DNA of 64,000 nucleotides from Adiantum capillus-veneris (GCA_014529385.2 CM043963.1:74183412-74247411); one strand, 5' to 3'. Positions 51,330 to 62,690 are shown, counted from the first letter of the stretch. Notes: generated from the sequence alone by a model not told the origin. A program made the numbers and translations.

Positions 51330-53010
51330 AAATTGATTATAACAATTGTTCCTAACTCTATGGTCCAAGAAGGGCTACTTTCCAAGAAAGAGGAAGTAAG
51401 GGAAACCATCCATATGATGCAACAGATACACCTACTAGAAGAGGAGGCAATAGAAGCAATGCTTTTACCAAAATTTCTTAGCCAAAACAAAAGAGTGGTT
51501 GTCAAGGTAGAAACAAGTTTTCTCCTAATGAAGTAGAGCGCCATCATAGGGATAACTGATGCTTCGAAATTGGCAAGCAAAAACATTCATATCCTATATG
51601 CTCTTAAAAGAATTTTAAGAAGGAATCTCCTAAAGCTGCTATTGAGGTCATCTCCAAGGAAGTTCCATGTACTATGCACTGGACAAATTGTGTAAGCATG
51701 AAACATGATGCACTTATTTTACTTCAACTTGGCTCCATAAACAATTCATATTTGTGGAACTAACCACTAATTTTGATCCATTCTCATGAAACAAGAGATC
51801 CGTTGCCAGATCATGGAGCCTTCAAGGGCAAGAAGTTTCAATCATTGCTCTGATTGGAAAGTTAAGGCTCCATGTGCAAGGATGTGTGGATAGAGAAGAT
51901 TCATTTTATCTCTCCACTAAGAAGTGAAGATGTTATGTTAAGGGTGACATAGTTTGGCCATTTGGTTGCTACTTTAAAGTTTCCCAAGCCAGTTGTTGAA
52001 TTTCAGACTCCAACTATAACTAGAGAGTTTTGACTTACAAGTTAGTAAAAAGGGTCACACTATTCTTATTGTAGGCCATGAATTTTTGACAATCCACTAA
52101 AGACTTTTGTTTTTGCTACATGATTCTTGTCAAAGATTCTCATGATGTTAACTCTTTCTACGTCCTAATGTGTCAAGGTCATGAAAAGAGGAGACTGATG
52201 CCTCTCATTTCAAGATGAAAATGGAATTCGATCATCAATTAAATTGGAGAGCTAACACCTAAAAGACGGGGTATGAACATAAGATTGAAGAAGGTTTTCT
52301 TCTAACAAGCCTTATCCTGTCTCATCCACACAAAAGAGGAAATCGTGATAGAGGATAATTAATTTGTAAAGAAGAATATGGTAAGACTTAGCTTTTTACC
52401 CTATGTTCATCCTTATAAGAGCTTAAAGAACAACTAAAAGCAATATCTTAGAGATGATAAGATTTATAATCAACTACAAGAAAAGTGAATTCTTCTCAAA
52501 AGAGATTCAATATTCATGCTATATTATCTCAAAGGAGGTATCCTTGTGGATTATAAAAGTGGAGGTAATAAATGGATGGTATGAACCAAAGAATGTACAT
52601 GAGCTAAAAAAATTTATTGTTTGTGCTCATAAAGTAGAAGGTTCATTGAATTGTTCTCTTCTATTGTAGGCCCACACCACATGACTTAAACAACAAGAAG
52701 GTTAAGTATATTTGGACTACCAAAGGGTAAAAAACATTTCACTTCACTAAAAAAGGAGACTCTTGTCTCAAGAAGTCTTGATGTTTCAGATCTCACAAAG
52801 CTATTTGAGGTCAAATGTAAAGCATGTGGATGGCCTTGGAGATATTTGAACTCCAAGAAGGGTATGCCATGAAGATGAAAAGTTAGCACATACACTCAAA
52901 AATGAAAATTCTAGATGAAAAAGAGATCATAACTAGCATGTGTGCCTTAAAGATATGAAGACATGGAATAAATTGTCAGTGTGCCTTCACAATTTGAACA
53001 AGACTAGTAC
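51330..53010 (+). pseudogene. Ty3/gypsy relic F: gag to RNase H
   Basis: Plus-strand pieces in gypsy order: a knuckle-like CFEIGKQKHSYPIC (near 51560, second Cys lost), a protease-end HLVATLKFPKPVVEF (near 51960), the RT thumb region FSKEIQYSCYIISKE and EPKNVHELKKFI (52454-52669), then RNase H SDLTKLFEVKCKACG (near 52790) and EKEIITSMCALKIWKH (near 52920). The RT palm with the active site is missing. Stops and shifts are dense, so it is old. No LTRs identified; copia A3 starts about 300 bp downstream. Confidence 0.7.
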
Positions 53011-53309
53011 AATCTATGACTCTATGACTCAAAATGAGGTTATCCAACAAGCACACTAGGTATGCAAATTTCCTTTTGCAATTGAAATGTTCTTATTTCA
53101 CTTAGCTCACAAGCACAATCCTTAGCCAATATAATATCAGATAACCTTGGGTAAATGTCATGTCCATAGCATACCATAATAACATCACTAGTGGAGTCGA
53201 TGAGTATGCTATAAACCCAAACTTTCAAAGGCAATATACCCATGTCGCATGAGAGAATAAATAATACCTAAATATACTAAACAATTTTTATCTTTTTTAA
53301 TCATTTATA

Positions 53310-53535
53310 TGCTACCATATATATGGTAGTGATGTGTGTGAACACACTTAGGACAGTTGGGGCACTTTATCCCTTGCTAGGAAGTTTTTCCCTCGTGCAT
53401 TGTATATACGCTTATCCCTCTAGGGCTAACTTATCTTTCTATTTTGCACTAAGCAATACACTTTTGTTGTGTGCCTTGAGCTTTTTCTCATCTTCTCCAA
53501 GTTGTGTACGCATCCTTGCAACCCTGATTCCAACA
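53310..53535 (+). repeat. 5' LTR of A3
   Basis: 226 bp, TGCTACCATATATATGG to GATTCCAACA, directly followed by AT and the primer binding site TGGTATCCGAG, one base off the Met-tRNA complement over these 11 bases. Confidence 0.88.
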
Positions 53536-53681
53536 ATTGGTATCCGAGTAGGTTGTGTCCTCCTCGGCGTAGTCGCCAGTGTTGCTAGCATCCCGTGTTC
53601 ACTTTCTTCAATTTGGATGAGCTTTGGTGAGCATCAACATGTCAAGTAATACTTTCATGGATCTTGTAGCGTTTGATTGTG

Positions 53682-53810
53682 CTAACAATTTTCATTCACC
53701 TCATTTTGGCCTTTGTTTCCACTACAGGTAGTACTACGCAGGCAATTTTCATTCACCTCATTTTGGCCTTTGTTTCCACTACAGGTAGTACTACGCAGGC
53801 AATTTAGTCC
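53682..53810. repeat. Tandem duplication in the A3 leader
   Basis: CAATTTTCATTCACCTCATT, TTGGCCTTTGTTTCCACTAC and AGGTAGTACTACGCAGG occur twice in succession with a period of about 57 bp and no visible difference. Confidence 0.9.
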
Positions 53811-53954
53811 TTTTGTGTAGAATTTTTGTAACTGCAATTTTTTGCAGCACAGGTCCTTTATAGTCCACTTTGGGTTGTTCTATATAGCACATGTTAATTC
53901 TACTTTGTTTTTCATATCTCGAAGCAGTTTTCACATTGAGTGCAGTCATTCGCC

Positions 53955-54259
53955 ATGACTAACAACAATACAAATGTTTTCAAGATGTTTGTTGCTGAGG
54001 AAAAATTGGATGGGGATAACCACCCAATGTGGGCTTACATGATGATGCAATTTCTTATCTCAAAGGGCATTTGGAATGTTGTGTAGGGAATTGATGTACA
54101 TTTGCCTTCTATGGATACAAGCACTATTGAGGATGTTGTAGGTTCTAGCAAGTCTGGTGCTGCTAGAGTTGTTTTGCCTACGCCTAAGAAACCTCGTTGG
54201 GATGTAAGAGATGTGCAGGCTCATGCATTGATTGCATTCTCTGTGAAGCACACTACTAC
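53955..54259 (+). pseudogene. gag N-terminal part of A3
   Basis: MTNNNTNVFKMFVAEEKLDG begins a copia gag. LDGDNHPMWAYMM is the usual L-x-G-x-N-x-x-x-W motif, and WDVRDVQAHALIAFSVKHT follows. TAG at 54084-54086 interrupts codon 44. The frame is cut at 54260 by element D. Confidence 0.85.
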
Positions 54260-54281
54260 TGGAAAAAAATTGGCTATGGAA

Positions 54282-54929
54282 TGTTAAGTATGGAGCCTGA
54301 TTTACTCCTTGTAAATCTCTGTATTAAAAACGTACATTTGTAAGGCCCCCGTTATGAAGAGAAGCTATCGTGCGTGAAGAAAAATCACTCGTTGAAAACC
54401 AAAATTAGCACGGCCAGTTTCACGGAATATTCATTTTTGCCAGAATATTATGACCGGACGGTGACCGAAAAGTGGTCGAAAAACGGCCGGTTGTTTGGCC
54501 GGTTGGCCAGTATCCGGGTAGTCAATGGCCGATGGCCGGTGGTCGAAATCCAATGGCCGATGGTCGGTGGTTGCATTCAATGGCCGATGGCCGATTTCAA
54601 AGGCGGACTTGTCTTCTCAAGGCTGGCCACACATGGGTGGTTTGGAGAGTCCATTTGGACTTGTCTACACAAGGGCGGCTACACACGGCTACCTCTCATA
54701 AGAGATGGCACCCCTTTTGGCCTATAAAAGGAGGTCATTTCTAACACAAATTTTAGAGTGTGAAGTTGATCAACAAGGTGGATGTGAGGTGGTGAGAGTG
54801 AAGCAAGGCGGAAGTCTATTAAGGGTATAATCCCTTTGTAGCCTAATTCTTGTTTGAAGTACTAAAGCCATTGAGTGGCTGCTTTCCCATGGACATAGCC
54901 CACATTGGGTGAACCACATATATCATGTG

Positions 54930-54960
<31 letters not shown>

Positions 54961-55043
54961 ATATCTCTCGTGTGTGAAAATTTGTCTCTCTTTATTAAGT
55001 AAGCTACTCAAATATCTATTTAGCTACGTCTTATTTCCTAACA
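54282..55043 (+). repeat. 5' LTR of C
   Basis: 762 bp, TGTTAAGTATGGAGC to TTTCCTAACA. It includes a GC-rich minisatellite (54523-54597) absent from the 3' LTR, the TATA box TATAAAAGG at 54723 and a CT tract at 54930-54955. Confidence 0.92.
54523..54597. repeat. GC-rich minisatellite in the 5' LTR of C
   Basis: CAATGGCCGATGG occurs at 54523, 54551 and 54578, spaced 27-28 bp, with CGGTGG words between. The 3' LTR has only one short GGCTGATTTCAAAGG counterpart. Confidence 0.85.
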
Positions 55044-55098
55044 ACTGGTATCAGAGCAAGGTTTGCTCATAGCTAAAGTCTTGAATTGAGTGGGAGTA

Positions 55099-55745
55099 AT
55101 GGTGGAGGAAGGGAATCTCAAGATCGAGAAATTCAATGGCAAAAACTACCAACATTGGAAGATGCATATTGAAGACTATCTCTACCAGAAGGACCTTTAT
55201 TTGCCACTAGGCAGTCTTGCAAAGAAGCCCGCAACGATGGTAGATGAAGCATGGATTGTCCTTGACCGAAAGGCACTACGAACAATCTGGTTAAGCTTGG
55301 CGTCAACGGTGGCCTTCAATGTTTCAGAGATGAAGACCATGGAGGACTTGATGAAGTCACTTGACGGCCTCTACGAGAAACCATTGGCATCCAATAAGGT
55401 TGTTCAATTTAAAGTTGGTAGAGAATGGTTCAGTTGCAGAACACCCAAATGACTTTAACACCAACATAAGTCAACTTTGATCGATGAAAATCAATTTCTC
55501 ATGAAGCGGTTGTTCAATTTAAAGTTGGTAGAGAATGGTTCAGTTGCAGAACACCCAAATGACTTTAACACCAACATAAGTCAACTTTGATCGATGAAAA
55601 TCAATTTCGATGACGAAGTGCAAGCTATCATCTCTACCGAATAGTTGGGATAGCCTTGTGATGGATGTAAGTAATTCTATCTTTGGCACAAATACTCTTA
55701 AGTTTGATGATATTGTGGGTATTCTCCCAAGCGAGGAAATGTGAA
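55099..55745 (+). pseudogene. gag of C, with a 110-bp duplication
   Basis: Starts MVEEGNLKIEKFNGKNYQHW, a copia gag with the FNGKNYQHWK motif and DLMKSLDGLYEKP. The frame is lost after about residue 108 (VVQFKVG). A 110-bp unit (55398-55507) is repeated at 55508, identical over 99 bp, which shifts the frame further. The rest of gag is readable only in pieces. Confidence 0.85.
55398..55606. repeat. 110-bp tandem duplication in gag of C
   Basis: GGTTGTTCAATTTAAAGTTG starts at 55398 and 55508. The two units are identical for 99 bp and differ only at the end of the second, so the duplication is recent. Confidence 0.95.
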
Positions 55746-56800
55746 GGAGAAGCACGAGTGAATCATTGAGTGTTGCACAGTCAGTGGAAACAAGAGGAAG
55801 GCCTAAGGAGAGGTTCAAAAACCAAAAGGGTCATGGTCGCTCAAGGTGGAGCAAGTCACGCACAAATTCAGTTCTTGAATGTTGGAATTGTGGCAAGAAG
55901 GGCCACGTCAAGAAGGATTACTGGTCCAAGAAGAAGAAGGAGTCGGAGTCTCAAGACAACAAGCCAACATCAGAGGCCAATGTGGCACGTAAAGTAGAGC
56001 AAGATGCTCTAATTCACTCATTAGACAATGTGTCTAATTCTTGGATAGTAGATTCCAGGGCTTCATTCCATGCGACACCACACGAGCAACATTTTCAAGA
56101 TTACACCAAAGGTAATTTTGGGTATATATACTTGGGAAATGATGAAGCTTGTGAAATTATTGGCAAAGGTACAATTTGTGTCAAAACTAATAACGAAAAT
56201 GAATGGAAGCTTAAAGATGTTAGGCATGTTCCTTCTCTTCACAAGAATTTGATATCTACAGGACAATTGGACGATGAAGGTCACAACATTGCATTTGGAA
56301 ATAAACGGCGGAAGATCTCAAAGGGATCTTCGGTAGTTGCCAAAGGAGAAAAGGTTGGTACACTTTACTTGTATACTGTTAGCTCGCAATCTTCAACTTG
56401 TGCAATAACTACAAAAGTCGACAGTGCAGTGTGGCACTATCGGCTTGGGCATATGAGTGCCAAAGGAATACAAATCCTTCAAACAAAGAAGCTTCTACCA
56501 GGTTTGAAAGAAGTGGACTTAGAGTTCTGTGGAGATTGTGTTTATGGTAAACAAAAGAGGGTAAAATTTCAAAAATCAAGAAATAAAAGAAAAAATAAAA
56601 AACTTGAGTTGGTTCATTCTGATGTTTGGGGTCCTGCAAGTACACCATCACTTGGTAGCTCATTGTACTATGTAACATTCATAGACGATGCAACTAGAAA
56701 AACATGTGTTTATGTAATGAAGAATAAATCCGATGTGTTTTCCATATTTGAAAGGTGGAAAGCCTTTCTGGAGAATGAAACATGTACGTACCAAGGTTAA
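55746..56800 (+). pseudogene. gag end, protease and integrase start of C
   Basis: One open frame without a good ATG. The zinc knuckle CWNCGKKGHVKKDYW has its last Cys changed to Tyr. The protease site reads VDSRASFHATP where DSGAS is expected, a likely inactivating change. GAG-pre-integrase shows VWHYRLGHMSAKGIQ and CGDCVYGKQKR. The integrase start has LVHSDVWGP (first catalytic Asp) and YYVTFIDDATRK. The frame shifts near 56785. Confidence 0.9.
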
Positions 56801-59040
56801 ATGCCTCAGATCCGACAATGGAGGCGAATATTGCAGCCAAGCTTTTGAAAGATTTTGTGCTAGCAATGGAATTCGAAGGCAAAAGACAACCCCAAGGACA
56901 CCTCAACAAAATGGGATTTTGGAAAGGATGAACATGACAATCATGGAGCGAGCACGAAGCATGCAGCTACATGCAAGCCTACCGCTTGAGCTTTGGGCAG
57001 AAGCAGTAAGTACATCAATGTACTTAATCAACCGGACACCCACAACGGCATTGGATGGGGGAGTTCCAGAGGAGGCATAGACAGGTAAAGCGGTGAACTA
57101 TTCATTTCTCAAAGTGTTTGGGTGCGAGGCTTTCATGCACATAGATAGAAGCCTAAGGTTAAATCTAGATGCAAAGTCCAAAAATTGTTTCTTCATCGGC
57201 TATGGAGAAGGTGACTTTGGGTATCATTTATGGAATCCTAAAGATGGTAAATATTTAGGATTGGGATGGAATTTTTAACGAACAAAATATGTACAAAGAC
57301 TACTTGGAAAGAAAACAAACAAAAGAAACAAATGATGAGTACATGGAGTTTGAGGACGATGAAGACTCAAGGAGTGCAAACGGTGACAATGTACAACAGT
57401 GTCAACCAAATGAGGAGCCTCAACCTATTCCTCAAAGATCTACAAGAGCAAGTAGACCTCCAGAAAGGTTTATTCCTTCCTTCAACCATCTCTTGATCTC
57501 AGAGTCTTAAGAGCCAGAATCATACGAGGAAGCTATGCAACATGAATCCAAAGAAGATTGGATAAAGAGCATGCAAGTGGAGATGGCCTCATTACATTGC
57601 AAGAAAACATGGGAGTCGATTGAGCTGCCTAAAGGTAAGCGGGCACTTTAGAAAAAAATGGGTGTACAAGCTGAAGGAAGAAGAAAGTGGGAAGAAACGG
57701 TACAAGTCTAGGCTTGTGGTAAAAGGGTTTTCTCAAAAGAAAGGTATTGAGTTCAATGAAATATTTTCTCATGTTGTAAAAATGAACTCAATGTCTTAAG
57801 CCGTGTGGTTGCTCATGATTTAAATCTTGAGCAAATGGATGTAAATACGACATTCCCTCATGGTGACTTAAAGGAGGAAATTTACATGCTTCAACCAAAG
57901 GGGTATGAAGTAAAAGGTAAGGATAAAATGGTTTGCAGATTAAAGAAAAGCTTGTATCGTTTAAAGCAAGCATCAAGACCGTGGTACTTGAAGTTTGATT
58001 GATGGATGTTGGATCATGGATTCACAAGATGCAACTCAGATCGCTGCGTCTACTCAAAGAATTTGGGAGATGGGAAGTTCATCATCCTAATGTTGTATGT
58101 TGATGACATGTTGATTGCAAGTGCTAACATGAAGCACATCAAAGACCTAAAAGAGGAGTTATCTAAATCTTTTTCAATGAAAGATTTAGGTGTTGCAAAG
58201 AGGATACTTGGTATGAAGAGATCAAGGGACAGGACAAAGAAGACAATAAATCTATCTCAAGAGGATTACATCAAGAAGGTACTATAAAGGTTTGCAATGC
58301 AAAATGCAAAAACGATTTCTATACCTTTGGCTAAACTAACCAAGGGTATGTGTCCAAAGACACAAGAGAAGATAGTCTATATGTCTAAAGTTCCACATGT
58401 TGTAGTGGTAGGTTCTCTTATGTATGCTATGGTCTGGACAAGGCCAAACATTGCACATGCAGTGGGAGTTGTAAGTAGGTTCATGGATAGCCCAGGTAAC
58501 GAGCACTGGCAAGATGTGAAGTGGATACTTAGGTATCTGAATGAGACAACAACCAATGCTTTGTATTTTGGAGGAACTGATATTTTCCTTCAAGTGTATG
58601 CTGGTGCAGATATGGCAGGTGACAAAGATACTCAAAGGAGCACTACTGGCTATGTCTTCACGGTTGGAGGCACAACAGTAAGCTGGGCTTCAAAACCGCA
58701 GAAAGTGGTATCACTTTCTACCACGGAAGCAGAGTATGTAGCAATGATAGAGGCAAGCAAAGAATTATGTGGCTTCACAGATTCTTATAAGAGCTTGGAT
58801 TCAAACAAAACAATTGTGTCTTGTACAGTGATAGCCAAAGCGCTATCCATTTTGCAAAGAACTCAATCTTTCATTCAAGGACAAAGCACATTGAGGTGAG
58901 ATATTACTTCACGCACACTTTTGGAAGAGGGACACCTAAAGCTAGGAAAGGTGCATACAAGTGAAAATCCTGCAGACATGTTTACAAAGGTGGTCAACAA
59001 GGAGAAGTTGAGCTTCTGCTCATCTTCAATCAGCATTCGA
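56786..59040 (+). pseudogene. Integrase end, RT and RNase H of C
   Basis: Integrase continues with CLRSDNGGEYCS and PQQNGILERMN (second Asp and Glu present). TAG at 57078-57080 is followed by KVFGCEAFMHIDRSL, and a frame change occurs near 57270. RT is broken between 57640 and 57790, where a segment is lost, but then reads QMDVNTTFPHGDL, KKSLYRLKQASRPWY and LYVDDMLIAS. TGA at 58000 and TAA at 58285 interrupt it. RNase H shows GADMAGDKDTQRSTTGYVF and LSTTEAEYVA, then shifts before KNSIFHSRTKHIEVRYYF and ENPADMFTK. No full-length enzyme can be made. Confidence 0.9.
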
Positions 59041-59106
59041 GGATAAGAAGCTAGGATGGAAAGCAATCACAGGTTTAGTGTGGAGATCAGTCTCCAAGTG
59101 GGAGAT

Positions 59107-59655
59107 TGTTAAGCATGGAGCTTGATTTACCCCTTGTAATTTTTTGTATCAAAAATGTAAATTTATAAGGTCCCCGTTATGAGGAGAAGCCATCGTGCGT
59201 GAAGAAAAATCACTCGTCAAAAACCAAAATTTTCACAGCTAGATTCACGGAATATTCCTTTTGTCGAAGTATTATGGCCGGACGACGATCGAAAAGTGGT
59301 CAAAAAACGGCCGATCGTTTGGTCGGTGGCTGATTTCAAAGGCAGACTTGTCTTCTCAAGCCAGCCACACATGGGCGGATAAGAGAATCCATTTGGACTT
59401 GTCTACACAAGGGTGGCTACACACGGCTGCTCTCATGAGAGAGGGCAACCCTTTTGGCCTATAAAAGGAGGCCATTTCTACACACATTTTAGAGTGTGAA
59501 GTTGATGCAACAAAGGTGGGTGTGAGTGAAGCAAGGCGGAAGCTCTATTAAGGGTATAATACCTTTGTAACCTACTTCTTGTTTGAAGTACTAAAGCCAT
59601 TGAGCGGCTAATTTCCCGCGGACGTAGCCCACATTGGGTGAACCACGTATATTGT

Positions 59656-59689
<34 letters not shown>

Positions 59690-59775
59690 CAATAATCTCT
59701 CCTGTGTGAAAATTTGTCTCTCTCCATTAACTAAGCTACTCAAATATCTATTTAGCTACATCCTATTTACTAACA
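59107..59775 (+). repeat. 3' LTR of C
   Basis: 669 bp, TGTTAAGCATGGAGC to TTTACTAACA. It has the TATA box TATAAAAGG near 59460 and a CT tract at 59657-59686, matching positions in the 5' LTR. Confidence 0.92.
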
Positions 59776-59780
59776 TGAAA

Positions 59781-60116
59781 AAAACATGAGTGGACCATTC
59801 ATGGTTAGGTTAGTGAGTTAATTACAAGAGATTAAGGCGAGAGATTAACACTAATGCAAGTAGCAAAACATAAAGTAGATAAATCAAACTAACTACAAAT
59901 GGTGGATACAAATATGGCTAAAGTGTGGCCATAGAGATGGGATAATGATTGGAGTTGTGCTTAAATACAAAGTGTGTAGATAGGGATTCTTTTATAGGAG
60001 TAGGGAGAGAGCATCTAGTGACATAAATGATGATGTCAAATGTAAGCTTCCAAAGTAGAGGGGGTTTCTCCTAGTTGGTGGTGTGGATGTGGCACACACC
60101 ACAACAAGCCTCCGTG
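59781..60116 (+). repeat. Left terminal repeat of D, main part
   Basis: Follows element C and continues the 22 bp at 54260-54281. It matches 61976-62312 with about 10-15% difference by eye plus several short indels, such as extra AAAGTGTGG near 59920. Confidence 0.75.
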
Positions 60117-61975
60117 TGTGTCAAAGTAGCACCCAAAAGTACAAATTATCCTCCCCTAGAGATTGTTAGTAGGGTATACAAATCAAGCGTCTCTCCTAGA
60201 GAATTTAACAATAGGAGTAGACCAAAATGTTGCCTCTCTTTGAAGAATGTATGGCAATCAAGGTGTGTAGGCTCAAAAACACCTCCACTAGAGACTAGTA
60301 GTCAACTAGGTGATAGGTCAAAATTAAAATGATGCTTTCAAAGGAGTTCCTCCGATGTCGGAGTACCAAAGGTAGATGCCTACTTCAAATCTTTCTGTTT
60401 GTCAACATCGTCTCTACAAAGTGTTTGTGCTGTCAAAGTTTTTTGTGGTCAATGCTTTTCCTCCCCTCAAAATTGTGTCCAAAATCATCAAAGTGAACGT
60501 TGATGGTTGCATAACATGCATATCAAACTTTGTGCAAATAATGTGTGCCATTAAAGATGGTCTTACCCATGGTAAGGCATTGTTAGATCCTTTTACAACT
60601 GTAATCTTCAAGAAGCCAATTATGATGTGTGCCAATAAAGATGGTTTTACCCATGGTAAGGCAGTGTTTGATCCTTTTACAACTGCAATATTCAAGAAGC
60701 CAATTATGATCATGCCTTGTATATATGCAAATATCAATGGAAAGGGTTTGTACAAAACGTAGAAACAAATTTGTGTGAATGCATGGTTTGGGGCTACTTG
60801 GGTTTTGAAAATCTCAAAATTGAATAAGGCATACATAGCTATATGTTTAGGCTTTGTGAAGGCTTGGAAGTGTGGAACGGCTCTTTGAAGATCAATGTCT
60901 TTAGCATTTGGTGGTGTGGACCAATGCTTGGCCTGGAAGCCTAGAGGCTTACACCCAAAGTGACACCCCCCTTTGACATGTATGGCATATTTGCAGTGTC
61001 GTGAGAGTAATAGCCTTGAAGTTAAGGGCACTAGTGCTTGAAGACATCACCAAATGAAGAGGCCTTTGGGATGGTTTATCATGGGAAAGACCCCCTAGGA
61101 GAGGTGTAATGCAAGTTGCCTTGGGGCAGCAGGGTTGCAAAAATGGGGTCCCATTAAGGGCAGACTCAAAAGTGCTCTCAAAGTCAGTTAAGCACATAGG
61201 CTTGGCATCTGCTAGTCATATGGAGTGAGGTAGCGATGTCGAGTGCCGGTCTCGGTCGGGGCGAGCATAGCTTTGCTTGTTCTGGAGTCTTTGGTTGGAG
61301 TGCACAATGCGAGCCTAAGCCAGATCATTTGGTGGTAGGTAGTTTGTTGGACCAATTGTCTTGTGAGCTACACTTTTGCACGTTATTGAGTTCCACTAGG
61401 TGTCCGTAGTGTACAAGCACCCCTTTTTCTTGGCCTTTGACTTGCTTAGCTCCTAATTATAGGAGGTTCTCAGCAAAAAAGAGCTCCCCAAAAGAGTAGT
61501 TGGTTCAAAAATAGTGAGTAAGCCTTCAATGCTTCAAGGCTTCACACACACACACACACACATCGTCTTCAACTTTGATTGTGCAAGGATTCTAGAAATT
61601 GATGATGCACTAATCTTGCAAGATTTATTGACCAACTAATTGCTCATGTGGAATTTGATTAGAGCAAATAGACAGGCAACAGGTAGCTCTTGGGGCAAAG
61701 GGCTTGAAGAGAGATGGTCAATGGTAGAGGATGGAAATGCTATATGCAAGTATATATTGCCTAAATCAAATGCAATGCAAGAGTACTAGAATCTAACCTT
61801 CTGCTCACCTAACCACCAAAGGGTAGTGGAGCATGCTCATGCCAAATTGGTAATTAGGGAGTGAATTTATTAGTAATGCTAATTTAAGAAATTAAATACA
61901 ATCAATCAAGATACTTAAATATGAACTAGTAGAGGAATTTAAAGGCCTAGGTATGGAACTTGGCTCTGTACCACA
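60117..61975. other. Interior of D, no recognised domain
   Basis: 1.86 kb. The longest frames are 205 codons on minus (60414-61031) and 128 codons on plus (60376-60762). They overlap, share a duplicated segment and show no family motif. A CA microsatellite lies near 61546-61562. This could be captured or non-coding sequence. Confidence 0.5.
60541..60708. repeat. 84-bp tandem duplication in D
   Basis: ATGTGTGCCA(T/A)TAAAGATGG starts at 60541 and 60625, with CTTACCCATGGTAAGGCA or TTTACCCATGGTAAGGCA and TTCAAGAAGCCAATTATGAT following. The period is a multiple of three, so both overlapping frames carry a 28-residue repeat (plus-strand text DG(L/F)THGKA). Confidence 0.9.
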
Positions 61976-62312
61976 TGACATGAATTGGCTATGGTGGAAA
62001 CGTGAATGGACCAATCATGGTGAGGTTAGTGAGTTAATCACAAGAGATTAGGGGGAGAGAGATTAACACTAATGCAAGTAGCAAAGCATAAAGTAGATTA
62101 ATCAAACTAAATCCAAATGGTGGATACAAATGTGGCTCATAGAGATGGGATGATGATTGGGATTATGCTTGGCTACAAAGTGTGTAGATAGGGTTTCTTT
62201 TATAAGAGTAGAGAGAGAGCATCTATGACATAAATGGTGATGTCACATGTAGGCCTCCAAAGTACAGGGGGTTTCTCTAGTTGGTGGTGTGAATGTGTCA
62301 CACACCCCAACA
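61976..62312 (+). repeat. Right terminal repeat of D
   Basis: 337 bp, TGACATGAATTGGC to CACACCCCAACA, followed by the target copy ATTAC and the resumed gag of A3. Confidence 0.75.
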
Positions 62313-62690
62313 ATTACTCCTCACATTCGCTTAGCAAAATCATCAAAACAACCTTGGATACTAAGGCTAATCAAGTCACGATGAGACTAGAATTGCATTT
62401 CTACGTACAGAGCTGGAGTCAAAGATTGTGCAAGAGGAAGATGAAACATACACTTTTCTTGCTAGTATCAAGGATAAAAATGAGAAACTCACTTCTTCAA
62501 GTAAAGTTATTTTTGACAATTCGCATGTGCAGACTGTTCTCGATGTGTTTCCAGACTCTTACCAGAATTTTGCTAGCACTTGAAGGCTCATGACCCAAGG
62601 AAACCCCCAATCTATCAAGTTTGATGCATTATGCACATTGCTATTACAAGAGTCACTTTTAAGAAAGAACAGGGCTAAACACATACCATT
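62313..62690 (+). pseudogene. gag continuation of A3
   Basis: ITPHIR picks up where VKHT broke off at 54259. Then, in shifting frames, come LDTKANQVTMRLEL, ESKIVQEEDETYTFLASIKD, LDVFPDSYQNFAST and KFDALCTLLLQESLLRKNRA. The last part matches A2 at 31160-31310. A TGA replaces Trp after FAST. Confidence 0.8.

Larger units (their letters stand above)
54282..59775 (+). mobile_element. Copia LTR retrotransposon C, inserted in D
   Basis: 5494 bp, LTRs 54282-55043 and 59107-59775, flanked by TGGAA (54277-54281) and TGAAA (59776-59780), a 4/5 target duplication. Primer site TGGTATCAGAGC at 55046-55057; purine patch AAGTGGGAGAT before the 3' LTR. It carries gag, protease, integrase, RT and RNase H in copia order, all damaged. 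The 5' and 3' LTRs differ in length by 93 bp. Confidence 0.92.
54260..62312 (+). mobile_element. LTR-like element D inserted in A3 gag
   Basis: Direct repeats of about 340 bp bound a 1.9-kb interior. The left repeat is 54260-54281 plus 59781-60116 (split by C); the right repeat is 61976-62312. Ends are TGGAAA/TGACAT and ACAACA/CCAACA, with the target duplication ACTAC/ATTAC in gag. I see no convincing primer binding site (AGCCTCCG follows the left repeat) or polypurine tract and no retroviral-type domain, so D looks non-autonomous. The repeats share TTGGCTATGG, GGTTAGTGAGTTAAT, CACTAATGCAAGTAGCAAA and TAGTTGGTGGTGTG. Confidence 0.65.

Noticed and set aside
60414-61031. 205-codon minus-strand frame in D as a gene
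   Set aside because: It overlaps a plus frame through a tandem duplication, has no recognised domain, and lies inside a repeat element. I describe it but do not call it coding.
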